Below are positions 8,975 to 17,048 of a stretch of DNA of 64,000 bases, in pieces. The DNA is from Methylophilus sp. DW102 (GTDB taxonomy: Bacteria > Pseudomonadota > Gammaproteobacteria > Burkholderiales > Methylophilaceae). The translations under genes were made by a program, and so were the position numbers. Each line of letters opens with the position of its first letter. Within the stretch, counting starts at the first letter, position 1. The stretch is taken from NCBI RefSeq assembly GCF_037076555.1, contig NZ_AP029023.1:1922001-1986000 (forward strand), read 5' to 3'. The notes beneath the pieces are model-generated. The model was given only the letters and a program-made list of their open reading frames with translations, searched no databases and was not told where the DNA came from.

Positions 8975-9208
8975 TTAACCTGGGTGTTTGTCTGTGTAAG
9001 GCATCAGCGCCAGGAAACGTGCGCGTTTTACCGCGGTTGTCAATTGACGTTGGTATTTAGCCTTGGTACCAGTCATACGGGCTGGGATGATTTTGAAGTT
9101 TTCAGAAACGAAATCTTTCAACAGATCTACGTCTTTGTAGTCAACTTCTTTGATGCCTTCTGCGCTAAAACGGCAGTAACGGCGACGTTTGTACATATCT
9201 CTTGCCAT
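8975..9208 (-). CDS. rpsR: 30S ribosomal protein S18
   Basis: 77 aa. It starts [12 protein letters not shown] at 9208, chosen because AAGGAG sits directly upstream and the family begins here; the longer in-frame reading to 9286 runs back into priB. The core [18 protein letters not shown] is the rRNA-binding signature. S18 pairs with S6 (rpsF) in the ribosome platform. Confidence 0.96.
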   Translation of the reverse strand: MARDMYKRRRYCRFSAEGIKEVDYKDVDLLKDFVSENFKIIPARMTGTKAKYQRQLTTAVKRARFLALMPYTDKHPG

Positions 9209-9227
9209 GTGAAACTCCTTAAATTCT

Positions 9228-9518
9228 TTAATACTGTATTCGCTGTAACTCTTGTATGTGCAGTACCACTTGTGTGCTTTTTGCACTGCGCTGTGCCAGA
9301 AAACCCTTCACTTTGATCTGATCGCCGCTTTGCAATGGCAGATTGGCTTTTTCACCAATAATCACCGCGGGTAACTGACACTGCACCTTCCGATTCATCC
9401 CAGCCTCTAGCTGCTCTGAGTCATGTTGCAATTGCAATCGCAACAAGGGCAAGCCTGCCGGTGTGTATCGCAACGTTTCAACTGCTTGAACCGTCGCTGC
9501 AATCACCAGCGTATTCAC
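9228..9518 (-). CDS. priB: Primosomal replication protein N (PriB)
   Basis: Single-strand DNA-binding OB-fold protein for replication restart, 96 aa, placed between rpsF and rpsR as in other proteobacteria. It begins [21 protein letters not shown], typical of PriB/SSB-like proteins, and ends with the [13 protein letters not shown] strand. The start codon is GTG (9516-9518), 5 bp after the rpsF stop, with only a weak ribosome site, suggesting coupling to rpsF. Confidence 0.93.
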   Translation of the reverse strand: MNTLVIAATVQAVETLRYTPAGLPLLRLQLQHDSEQLEAGMNRKVQCQLPAVIIGEKANLPLQSGDQIKVKGFLAQRSAKSTQVVLHIQELQRIQY

Positions 9519-9523
9519 AACAC

Positions 9524-9898
9524 TTAAGCAGCCGCCTCTGTGGTCGCAGCAGGTGCGTCACCCACGATGGTTTTGGATTTTTCCTCTTTCATCATTGGGC
9601 TTGGTGCTGTGACCGCTGTTTTCGTCGCGATAGTCAGGTGACGTAATACAGCATCATTAAATTTGAAGCCATGCTCCAACTCTTCCAGCACTTCTTGGCT
9701 GCACTCAATGTTCATCAACACGTAGTGTGCTTTGTGTACTTTTTGGATTGGATAGGCAAGTTGACGACGGCCCCAGTCTTCCAGACGGTGGATGTTGCCG
9801 CCATTACCTGTGATTTGTGCGCGGTAACGCTCAATCATCGCAGGCACTTGTTCACTCTGGTCAGGGTGAACAATAAACACGATTTCATAGTGTCGCAT
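9524..9898 (-). CDS. rpsF: 30S ribosomal protein S6
   Basis: 124 aa. The N-terminus [25 protein letters not shown] is the standard S6 start, and the core [20 protein letters not shown] is the rRNA/S18-contact region. The Ala/Thr-rich C-terminal tail is typical of betaproteobacteria. First gene of rpsF-priB-rpsR-rplI. Confidence 0.97.
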   Translation of the reverse strand: MRHYEIVFIVHPDQSEQVPAMIERYRAQITGNGGNIHRLEDWGRRQLAYPIQKVHKAHYVLMNIECSQEVLEELEHGFKFNDAVLRHLTIATKTAVTAPSPMMKEEKSKTIVGDAPAATTEAAA

Positions 9899-9980
9899 GA
9901 GATTTCCTTATGGTTAAAGCCACCTTCGGATCAAACTTAAGAATGCCTGATCAAAGTGTGGCAAGGTTGCAAAGCACGCG

Positions 9981-10010
9981 ATTATAAACCCTTTTTGAAG
10001 GATTGATCAA
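9981..10010 (-). promoter_or_regulatory. Promoter of the rpsF operon
   Basis: On the minus strand TTGATC (10005-10010) and a perfect TATAAT (9981-9986) are 18 bp apart. The leader to the rpsF ATG is about 75 nt, long enough to hold the S6:S18 autoregulatory site known in many bacteria, but I could not confirm that motif by eye. Confidence 0.65.
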
Positions 10011-10017
10011 GAACCGA

Positions 10018-10350
10018 TTATGTTTTAGGCGGATTCTCTAGAGATTTGTCTTCTTTTGGCAGGTAATAAGGGTCAGCGACGTAGCCAGGCCCTTTCATGA
10101 TAATGATCACGATCAGGCCTATCATGGCGGCACCGATAAAGAACCAGAAGGTAAACAGCAAGCCCAAAAACATCGAGTTGCGTTCCAGGTCATGAGCCAG
10201 CAAATCACCTGACTGCCACCAGTCATAAGCAATGGGGGCAGCAAACACCACGCTCCCCAATAGCCACCATTTAGGCAGTTTCTTGAGCAGCTGCCATTCT
10301 TTATAGCTAGGGTAACGCACGCCACCAGGAAGTTTTTTCAGAATACCCAT
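10018..10350 (-). CDS. Two-helix membrane protein, function unknown
   Basis: 110 aa, with predicted transmembrane segments near residues 28-43 and 60-85, a basic N-terminus and a polar C-terminal tail (PYYLPKEDKS). The likely topology puts both ends on the same side. It lies upstream of rpsF on the same strand, but the rpsF promoter overlaps its very end, so the two are probably separate units. No family recognised. Confidence 0.65.
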   Translation of the reverse strand: MGILKKLPGGVRYPSYKEWQLLKKLPKWWLLGSVVFAAPIAYDWWQSGDLLAHDLERNSMFLGLLFTFWFFIGAAMIGLIVIIIMKGPGYVADPYYLPKEDKSLENPPKT

Positions 10351-10488
10351 GAATGTCTGGACCTTAAAGCCATCTCATCACACCAGCCTTATTTTACCTT
10401 AAGGCCCCAAGTAGTAGGAAAGCGATGTGGCCAAATCGTTCAACCCTTGCGCCATATCAAGTGCGCACTTTGCAAGGATTCCCCCATG

Positions 10489-10535
10489 CATGGTTAAAGA
10501 ATTGCCAGCCTATGCCGTAAAACCCTTAAACCATG
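10489..10535. promoter_or_regulatory. Inverted repeat upstream of the LuxR-type regulator
   Basis: CATGGTTAAAG (10489-10499) and CTTAAACCATG (10525-10535) match as an inverted repeat at 10 of 11 positions, with a 25-bp centre. It lies about 50-95 bp before the regulator's ATG, so it is a possible operator, perhaps for autoregulation. Nothing else stands out in the 232-bp gap. Confidence 0.35.
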
Positions 10536-10582
10536 AAACATCGGGCAATGCTGCCCTGCTCATTACCGTTTGAGGTCATTGC

Positions 10583-11362
10583 ATGCTGGTACAAAAAAAA
10601 CAAACCCACTGGGAAGGCATTTTGCAAGCCATACAGAAATCATATGCGATTAAACGGCATATTGAATTCTTTCAATGGCTGAAACAAGATATTCATCCGC
10701 TGATGCGACATGATGCACTATTGGCAGCGTGGGGCGACTTCAGCACCGGTGAACTGCATTTTGATGTCTCTTCTGCCCTCCCGGAAATGTCCACCCAACG
10801 CTTGCTGGAAGACTCTGCCATTGTGAACTACCTGATGTGCAACCTGTACAAACGCTGGGTAGAAAACGATGAAAAATGGTTTGTGATTAACCGTTTTGAT
10901 GCCACGGGCATTCATGCACAGTCACCCAACCCGTTCACGCAGCAGTTGATAAAAATGCATTCGCTCATGGTATACGGCGTACGCGATACCCGTGGCAAGT
11001 CAGACTGTATTTATGTGTTTTTTGACCGCACCAAAGAGTTTCATGTGCCAGACCAGATGCTGGGCATGATCATGCCGCACCTGGATGCGGCGATCCGCCG
11101 TATTGGACACCTGAAACCGGTGATTAAAGACGAGGACCTGCTGGACAGCATGGCGCAAGGCGGGTTATCAGACCGCGAGCAGGAGATTCTGCATTGGGTG
11201 CGCAGTGGCAAAACCAATCTGGAGATAGGCATGATTCTGAATATCAGTGCCAATACGGTCAAAAACCATCTCAAACGCATTTTCCAGAAACTGGATGTTT
11301 CTTGCCGGGCACAGGCGGTAGCCAAAACCGGGCTGAGTAATGGTGCTCGCAGGCCAAGCTAG
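10583..11362 (+). CDS. LuxR-family transcriptional regulator, EpsA-like (exopolysaccharide/PEP-CTERM associated)
   Basis: 259 aa. The N-terminal sensor-like region contains HIEFFQWLKQDIHPLMRHDALLAAWGDF (in two parts, residues about 22-50), the pattern I associate with EpsA regulators of methylotroph exopolysaccharide clusters. The C-terminal LuxR helix-turn-helix reads LSDREQEILHWVRSGKTNLE and then ISANTVKNHLKRIFQKLDV. GAGG precedes the ATG. There is no acyl-homoserine lactone synthase beside it. The LuxR call is firm; the EpsA subfamily is recalled from motif resemblance and fits the PEP-CTERM proteins 8-12 kb away. Confidence 0.75.
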   Translation: MLVQKKQTHWEGILQAIQKSYAIKRHIEFFQWLKQDIHPLMRHDALLAAWGDFSTGELHFDVSSALPEMSTQRLLEDSAIVNYLMCNLYKRWVENDEKWFVINRFDATGIHAQSPNPFTQQLIKMHSLMVYGVRDTRGKSDCIYVFFDRTKEFHVPDQMLGMIMPHLDAAIRRIGHLKPVIKDEDLLDSMAQGGLSDREQEILHWVRSGKTNLEIGMILNISANTVKNHLKRIFQKLDVSCRAQAVAKTGLSNGARRPS

Positions 11363-11363
11363 C

Positions 11364-11789
11364 CTAACCGCGTCCAGTAAAGCGCTGAATCTCGCGCATT
11401 TGACGCTTGGTCGGACGCCCCATGCCACGGTCGCGCTCGGCAAAATGCTCCGCCCCGCTCTCTTTCATCTGCTGGCGTATTCGTTGGCTTTCTTCAGTCT
11501 CGCGGTATAGCAAGGCGGCTTCGGGCGCGCCGCGTCGTACATTGCTGAGCGCCAGCACTTCCACTTCTATCTGCATATCCTTGTTTTTAATACTCACGCG
11601 CATGCCGGGCTTCATTTCGCGTGCATTTTTGGCGCGGTCGCCATCAATGCGCACCTTGCCGGCGTCGACGGCGTCGGCCGCCAGACTGCGTGTTTTAAAA
11701 AAACGGGCGGCCCATAGCCATTTGTCTAGACGGCAACCGTCGTCTTTTTCTGGCGGCGCTTCTTGCTTGCGGTGATGCGTGCGTGGCAT
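11364..11789 (-). CDS. hslR: Heat-shock RNA-binding protein Hsp15 (S4 domain)
   Basis: 141 aa. An S4 RNA-binding domain (CRLDKWLWAARFFKTRSLA, then DAGKVRIDGDRAKNAR) is followed by a basic C-terminal tail ending GMGRPTKRQMREIQRFTGR, the Hsp15 signature. Hsp15 rescues 50S subunits carrying stalled nascent chains. It lies 3 bp after the Lon-like protease gene, so both are probably in one transcript; the stop is convergent with the LuxR gene. Confidence 0.9.
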   Translation of the reverse strand: MPRTHHRKQEAPPEKDDGCRLDKWLWAARFFKTRSLAADAVDAGKVRIDGDRAKNAREMKPGMRVSIKNKDMQIEVEVLALSNVRRGAPEAALLYRETEESQRIRQQMKESGAEHFAERDRGMGRPTKRQMREIQRFTGRG

Positions 11790-11792
11790 AAA

Positions 11793-13958
11793 TCAGAAAT
11801 GTTGATGGTCTTGTTGTTGCTGGATATAGGCCATACGCGCCTGATTACGTTCCAGTGTTTGCCGGTAGCTGGCGAGTGCAGCTTGCGCACGTGCCATGAG
11901 CGATTCGCCCTGATAGGTCCCGTCCGCCTCTTGCACGCCTGCTTCGCAGTCGGTCAAATGCGCAATGCCTTCCAGCACATGGTCAATCGCAATAATTTTG
12001 AACATGCCATTATTCACGGCCGTGACGACGGTCTCATCCAGCAGCAGGTGACGCTGGTTACGTTTGGGGATAATGACGCCCTGCTCGCCGTTTAAGCCCA
12101 ATGCCTGGCAGACGCGGAAATAGCCCTCGATTTTTTCATTGACGCCACCAATCGGCATCACTTCGCCAAACTGGTTGAGAGCGCCGGTGACAGCCATGCC
12201 TTGCTTGATCGGCAAGCCGGTCAGCGCAGATAACAGCGCAAACAATTCGGCACAGGAGGCAGAGTCGCCTTCTACGCCATTATACTCTTGCTCAAACACC
12301 AGCGAAGCGTTCAGGCTTAACGGCGCCAGCGCCCAAAAGCTCGCACTGAGCCAGTTTTGCAGAATATAAATGCCTTTGTCGTGCGTGGGGCCACTCATAT
12401 TCACTTCGCGGTCAATATTGATCACGCCACTGCGGCCTGGATAACAACGGGCGGTAATCCGGATAGGCGAACCGAAACTGGCATCGCCCAACTCGATATG
12501 CGTGAGGCCATTGACCTGCCCGACCACACTGCCATGCACCTGTATCAATAACTCATTATCAATAATCGAGTCACGAATCTGTGTTTCAAAAAACTGCTGA
12601 CGCAACAAGCGCGCAGACAGGGCCTGCTTGACATGCGCATCGGTCACCAGACGTGCTTCAGCAGCCACCGCAGCACTCTCATGCATGAGCTGATCCAGAT
12701 GCACAAAGCGCGTACTGATACGGCCTTGGTCCTCTTCCAGCCTGTGCATGAACTGCAACAGCACATTCACCGCCGCGCTCGTAAAATGCGGCATCACCTG
12801 TTGCTGGCATTTACGCGCAATATAGCCGGCCACCCAGGCATAATTGTCTAGTGTGGCGGCAACGCGGTCCTCAAATTCGACTTTTACCGGAAAGAAGTCA
12901 AAGAAATCGGGCTGTGCTTCAAGACAGTCGTAATAATCTTCGCGGCTGGCAATCATGACAATTTTGACATGGACCGGCAAGGCGCCATGACGATTGCCAC
13001 CAGCCCCTTGCTGCGCATGGTTTGCCCAGTCTTCAATCTGCACCTCGCGGTTACGCATGAGACGGTAAAGCTTTTCGAGCAAGGCGCTGCCGTTGCCTTC
13101 GTCTTGCATCAGATCACGTAAATGCAGCAGCAACATGCCTCCATCGGCCTGGTGCACACTGCCGGCGCGCAAGCGTAAAAACTCCGGCCATTGCGCCGAC
13201 TCTCCTGCCGCGGTTTCCAGCATGCCAAACAAGGCGGCAAAGCCGGGGTCTTTGTCCTCAACCACAGGCTGCTTGATGCCGGAGGTGAGGTTAGCGCGCT
13301 GATCGACCAGCAGATTTACCCGAAAACGCGATAAGAAGCCGTCATTGACCAAGCCGTCAGTGCCGCTGTCGCCCTCACTGCCGACTTGCTGCCAGGCTTG
13401 CAAATACCCCAGCACCTCGGGTTTAATCAGATTAAAAAATGGCGATAACTTGGCGCTGCTTAATTGCGAGCGCAAACCATCCACGCGCTCCTCAAGCCAG
13501 GTTTCGGCCTGCGAAAAATTGACCTGGCCATTGGCATCCACCCATTGCTGCATCTCTGCCACCAGCGACTTGATAAACGACTCCATCACAGTCCGCAACT
13601 GGGCGCCCAGCCCGGCCGGCAGCTTGATGTAGTTGGCGCAGGATTGCTGGCTAAAATCATACAGCGCCACCAGGTCGGTCAGCGTGGTATCAATCCCGGT
13701 CATGGCAGAGGCTTTCATCGCCGCCAGCGTGAGTCCGGCTCGACCAGAACCAGGCGTGCCCAGCACCAGCACATTACAGCCATCCTGTTGCAGCGACAGG
13801 CCCATCATCAGTGTTTTCTGTGCTTCTGGCTGTAGTTTCCAGCCGTAGTCGGTCAGGCTAAGCTCACTCGCATCCAGCAGGTCGGCGGTGGACTCAAATG
13901 ACATGGGTGACAGTTTGTAGGAAACGGTCATTTCTTCAGGACTGAGGACTTGCATCAT
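11793..13958 (-). CDS. Lon-like serine protease (YcbZ/COG1067 type) with degenerate ATPase site
   Basis: 721 aa. The C-terminal Lon protease domain has the Ser-Lys dyad at S566 (EGDSAS) and K609 (GGVNEK), 43 residues apart as in Lon, so proteolysis looks intact. The N-terminal AAA-like half does not: the P-loop position reads GTPGSGRAG, with Arg and Ala where Lys and Ser/Thr should be, and the expected Walker B is GGMLLLHLRDL without the acidic pair. This is therefore not classical Lon; the nearest known relatives are YcbZ/LonH-type proteins. It begins 1 bp after the moaE stop. Confidence 0.85.
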   Translation of the reverse strand: MMQVLSPEEMTVSYKLSPMSFESTADLLDASELSLTDYGWKLQPEAQKTLMMGLSLQQDGCNVLVLGTPGSGRAGLTLAAMKASAMTGIDTTLTDLVALYDFSQQSCANYIKLPAGLGAQLRTVMESFIKSLVAEMQQWVDANGQVNFSQAETWLEERVDGLRSQLSSAKLSPFFNLIKPEVLGYLQAWQQVGSEGDSGTDGLVNDGFLSRFRVNLLVDQRANLTSGIKQPVVEDKDPGFAALFGMLETAAGESAQWPEFLRLRAGSVHQADGGMLLLHLRDLMQDEGNGSALLEKLYRLMRNREVQIEDWANHAQQGAGGNRHGALPVHVKIVMIASREDYYDCLEAQPDFFDFFPVKVEFEDRVAATLDNYAWVAGYIARKCQQQVMPHFTSAAVNVLLQFMHRLEEDQGRISTRFVHLDQLMHESAAVAAEARLVTDAHVKQALSARLLRQQFFETQIRDSIIDNELLIQVHGSVVGQVNGLTHIELGDASFGSPIRITARCYPGRSGVINIDREVNMSGPTHDKGIYILQNWLSASFWALAPLSLNASLVFEQEYNGVEGDSASCAELFALLSALTGLPIKQGMAVTGALNQFGEVMPIGGVNEKIEGYFRVCQALGLNGEQGVIIPKRNQRHLLLDETVVTAVNNGMFKIIAIDHVLEGIAHLTDCEAGVQEADGTYQGESLMARAQAALASYRQTLERNQARMAYIQQQQDHQHF

Positions 13959-14432
13959 TTAGGGCTGTTTCCATTGTTGTTTTGCTTGTTCATCAGAGGC
14001 ACGGGCTTCTACCCAGTGCTCGCCAAACGCGCCGATTTCTTTTTTCCAGAACGGCGCATCGGTTTTTAAATAGTCCATCATAAAGGCACAGGCTTCAAAG
14101 GCTGCCTGGCGGTGCAAGCTGGTAGCGGCCACCAGCACAATCTGCGCCTGAGCAGCCAATAGGCCAACACGGTGGATGATACGCACCCCAAGCAATGGCC
14201 AGCGACTGGCCGCCTGTTGCGCAATACCCTGCAAGGCCTTTTCTGTCATGCCAGGATAATGTTCGATTAACATCTGGCTTAGCTGACCTTCACTGGCGTG
14301 CTCTCTTACCCAGCCGACAAAATTCACCAGCGCACCGGCTTCTGGCGAGGCTAGGCGCAAGCGCTGCAACTCGCTGGCCAGGTCAAAATCCTCAGACTGA
14401 ACAGAAATATCCAGAAATGGTGGCTTGCTCAA
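13959..14432 (-). CDS. moaE: Molybdopterin synthase catalytic subunit MoaE
   Basis: Large subunit that, with MoaD thiocarboxylate, turns cyclic pyranopterin phosphate into molybdopterin. 157 aa, with the GALVNFVGWVRE segment, IIHRVG, and the HRQAAFEACAFMMDYLKTDAPFWKKE active-site region (read as two pieces). The start is TTG at 14430-14432, preceded by GGAGG six bases upstream, inside the end of moaD. No in-frame ATG exists until deep in the domain. Confidence 0.93.
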   Translation of the reverse strand: MSKPPFLDISVQSEDFDLASELQRLRLASPEAGALVNFVGWVREHASEGQLSQMLIEHYPGMTEKALQGIAQQAASRWPLLGVRIIHRVGLLAAQAQIVLVAATSLHRQAAFEACAFMMDYLKTDAPFWKKEIGAFGEHWVEARASDEQAKQQWKQP

Positions 14433-14433
14433 A

Positions 14434-14691
14434 TCAGCCTCCGGTCACAGGTGGAAAAAACGCCACCTCATCGCCTTCTTCAAAGGTTGCCATATCGTCG
14501 ACCAGTTCATGATTGATGGCCGCTCGCACTACCCCGCTGCCGTTAAACAGTTTTTGCCAGGTCTCGCCGCGGCCAGACAACCAGGACTTGAGTGCGACGA
14601 TGGTTTCTATCTCATCCGGCAGCTCAACGTCTTCAGAGGAGTAATTCACCACCTCTTTGATGCGTGCAAAATATAAAATGGTGATCTTCAT
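14434..14691 (-). CDS. moaD: Molybdopterin synthase sulfur carrier subunit MoaD
   Basis: 85-aa ubiquitin-like protein ending in the essential Gly-Gly (PPVTGG) that is adenylated and thiocarboxylated. It starts MKITILYFARIKE, typical of MoaD. Its start overlaps the rmuC stop (ATGA), and its last codons GGA-GGC serve as the ribosome site for moaE. Confidence 0.94.
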   Translation of the reverse strand: MKITILYFARIKEVVNYSSEDVELPDEIETIVALKSWLSGRGETWQKLFNGSGVVRAAINHELVDDMATFEEGDEVAFFPPVTGG

Positions 14692-16040
14692 GTAGGGGTG
14701 CTCTTTCCAACCTCGTCTAATTCATCCAGCAACTCCAGCGTTTCCAGACCAGCCTCTGCCAGCTCGACTTTTTCAATCTGGGCGAAGCGTCTGGAAATCT
14801 TCTGACTGCTGATATGCACGTCTTGCGCATTTTCATGCGCCTGCCGGATATTATCAGCCAGTTTTTTCATGCGGGTATCAAAGCGGTCAAAATCTTTACT
14901 TAATTTGCCCAGCTCGTCTTTGATGATATGCACCTGTTTGCGCATTTCCACATCTTTGAGCACTGCGCGTGCCGTATTGAGCACCGCCATCAGGGTGGTC
15001 GGCGACACCAGCCACACGCGTTTCTGCATCGCGTAATCGACCACATCCCTATGATAGGCATGAATCTCGGCAAACACCGCTTCAGCCGGGATAAACATGA
15101 CCGCGCCATCGGAGGTCTCGTTGGCGATGATATATTTGCTGCTGATATCATCAATGTGTTTTCTGATGTCGGCCTTGAATAGCTTGGCGGCTTGCGCCTG
15201 CACCAGATCGCCCTGGCTGCTATCTATCATGCGATGGTAGTTTTCCAGCGGAAACTTACTGTCAACGGCCACTGTGCCAGTTGGCTCGGGCAAAAATAAA
15301 GCACAGTCCACGCGTGCGCCGTTACTCAGCGTATGTTGCATGGCAAAACTGCTATTGGGCAACACATTGCGGATCAGCCCTTCCAGTTGCACTTCCCCAT
15401 AAGCACCGCGGCTACGCTTATCCCCCAACAGTTCCTGCAAACTGACCACATTCACACTGAGACCATCAATTTTCTTTTGGGCCTCATCAATGGTGGCAAG
15501 TCGCTCCATCACACTCACAAAGGTCTCGTTGGTTTTCTTGAAGCCTTCTTCCAGGCGAATAGACACCTTGCCACTCATCTCCTCCAGGCGGCCATCGACA
15601 ACTTTGGTCAGTGCTTCAATGCTTTGCGTCAGGCTTTGAGTCGTTGTTTGCAAGGCGGTTTTAAGCAAGTTTTGCTGGGCAATGCCCTGCTCCGACAAGC
15701 CATTACGCAAGCTCAGGCTGAGTTGTTCAGTGCTCTGGCTCAAGTGGTCGCGCTGGGCAACCTGTAACGCCTGCATCGCTTCACGCGTCGCGGTCAGCTC
15801 TTGCGACAATTGCGCCCGCAAACGGTCTTGCTGGTCGGTATTAAGGCTTTGCAAGCGATCAGCCAGATGATTGAGTGACTGGTGCATCTCCTGCATCATC
15901 ATGCGGTGCTTTTCTTCAAGCTGCTGCGCCAGTAACTGTGCCAGCGCCTGCTGCGCAGCCTGTTGTTGCCTGCGAGATTGCCACACCAGCATGGCAATAA
16001 TCACCACCAATAAAAGAAGCTGAATAATTTGAAACGTCAT
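14688..16040 (-). CDS. rmuC: DNA recombination protein RmuC
   Basis: 450 aa. An N-terminal membrane helix (residues about 4-22, IIQLLLLVVIIAMLVW), a long coiled coil (30-200), then the RmuC nuclease-like domain (VDSKFPLENY, AVMFIPAEAVFAEIH, VWLVSPTTLMAVLN). RmuC limits inversions at short inverted repeats. ATG at 16040 is preferred because it places the membrane helix at the very N-terminus; an in-frame start at 16088 would add 16 residues. It is coupled to moaD by overlap. Confidence 0.92.
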   Translation of the reverse strand: MTFQIIQLLLLVVIIAMLVWQSRRQQQAAQQALAQLLAQQLEEKHRMMMQEMHQSLNHLADRLQSLNTDQQDRLRAQLSQELTATREAMQALQVAQRDHLSQSTEQLSLSLRNGLSEQGIAQQNLLKTALQTTTQSLTQSIEALTKVVDGRLEEMSGKVSIRLEEGFKKTNETFVSVMERLATIDEAQKKIDGLSVNVVSLQELLGDKRSRGAYGEVQLEGLIRNVLPNSSFAMQHTLSNGARVDCALFLPEPTGTVAVDSKFPLENYHRMIDSSQGDLVQAQAAKLFKADIRKHIDDISSKYIIANETSDGAVMFIPAEAVFAEIHAYHRDVVDYAMQKRVWLVSPTTLMAVLNTARAVLKDVEMRKQVHIIKDELGKLSKDFDRFDTRMKKLADNIRQAHENAQDVHISSQKISRRFAQIEKVELAEAGLETLELLDELDEVGKSTPT

Positions 16041-16112
16041 GCAGGCATTATAGCCGATGACTGGGAGGGTCACACTGCCCGGCTGCAAATTCGGCCGCCG
16101 GGTGGCAGGCCC

Positions 16113-16192
16113 ATCGCATGCGCCATGCGATCAGAGCAATCAACACGTATTCTTTGCGATGCCTGGGCATGCAGTCCAGACATCGCCAGCGA
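16113..16192. repeat. ATCGC-based short palindromes downstream of the phoA arm
   Basis: ATCGCATG-CGC-CATGCGAT (16113-16131) is a perfect 8-bp inverted repeat, and a second palindrome, ATCGC-CA-GCGAT, lies near 16181-16192 in the same 166-bp gap between rmuC and the 16207 gene. There is no T run, so a simple intrinsic terminator is unlikely; an mRNA 3'-end structure or REP-like element fits better. Confidence 0.4.
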
Positions 16193-16206
16193 TCAGGCCG
16201 ATGCGA

Positions 16207-16956
16207 CTAATGATGATGCGACTGCAAGCCAGGCGCATCGTGCGCTTTGGCCAGCCATTGCATTTCGGAAGGGTTGTGTTCCATATCGCCCAAATCGGCA
16301 TAATCCACATGCTGGTACTGACTCAACGCAGTCAAAGAGGTTTTAGGCGCGACTTCGACAGGCTGACCAGACTTGGCTGCCGGTTGCAGCGCCTGCAACT
16401 GTATGCTGACCGTGTGTTGTGGATAGGTATATTCGACCTTATAGGGCAATTTTAAGGCCGGAATCCACCAGACCTGACTACGAATACCATTGCCCAAGGT
16501 GCCACGATACTTCTCAATAGCATAGCCATACTGTTCGCTGGCTTCTTCTGCTACTTTTTGCAGGCTGGCCAACTCGCTATCGGTGACCAATTGCGTCTTC
16601 AGTTGCCATGCGGCATCATCCATTTTGATCGCCAGTAGTTTTAAATCCACATCGCTGTAATCAATGGTGCGCTGCTCGTCATGCATCAGGTAAATATAGC
16701 TGAATTGCCCACCCGGTTTTTTCTGCCACAAGCTGCTGTGGTGTGCTGGCTCGCCATTTTGATACAACTGACGAATTTCCACCTCATCCTGGTCACGCAT
16801 CAGCCACCATTGTAAGTGCTTGGCGGCATCGGCCTGGCATGGCAAGGCGCACTGCACGGTGTCATAGCGTGCAGTGACGATTTCTTCAGCCTGCGCGCCA
16901 GCGCTTGCCATCGCCATCACCAGCGCAAAACGGCCAGCGGTTTGTTTCAATCTCAT
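16207..16956 (-). CDS. Exported protein of unknown function, last gene of the phoA arm
   Basis: 249 aa with a clear signal peptide (cleavage after AGAQA, about residue 23). The mature protein has an early CALPC cysteine pair, is mostly beta/mixed, and ends in SHHH, a possible metal ligand. It is 92 bp downstream of phoA on the same strand and probably reads through from it. The body does not match a family I can name. Its position suggests a periplasmic partner in phosphate-ester metabolism, which is inference only. Confidence 0.7.
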   Translation of the reverse strand: MRLKQTAGRFALVMAMASAGAQAEEIVTARYDTVQCALPCQADAAKHLQWWLMRDQDEVEIRQLYQNGEPAHHSSLWQKKPGGQFSYIYLMHDEQRTIDYSDVDLKLLAIKMDDAAWQLKTQLVTDSELASLQKVAEEASEQYGYAIEKYRGTLGNGIRSQVWWIPALKLPYKVEYTYPQHTVSIQLQALQPAAKSGQPVEVAPKTSLTALSQYQHVDYADLGDMEHNPSEMQWLAKAHDAPGLQSHHH

Positions 16957-17048
16957 GATAATTCCATTTCTTACTAAAGGCAGAGGGCAGCTTGCGCTGC
17001 CCCACTGTTAAAACAATTGATATTCAGGTCTATTCTAAAGACAGTCGA

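Noticed and set aside
9209..9286. N-terminal extension of rpsR
   Set aside because: The family start [12 protein letters not shown] at 9208 has AAGGAG directly upstream.
9899..9980. S6:S18 autoregulatory leader motif before rpsF
   Set aside because: The leader is the right length, but the conserved bulge and stem could not be confirmed by eye.
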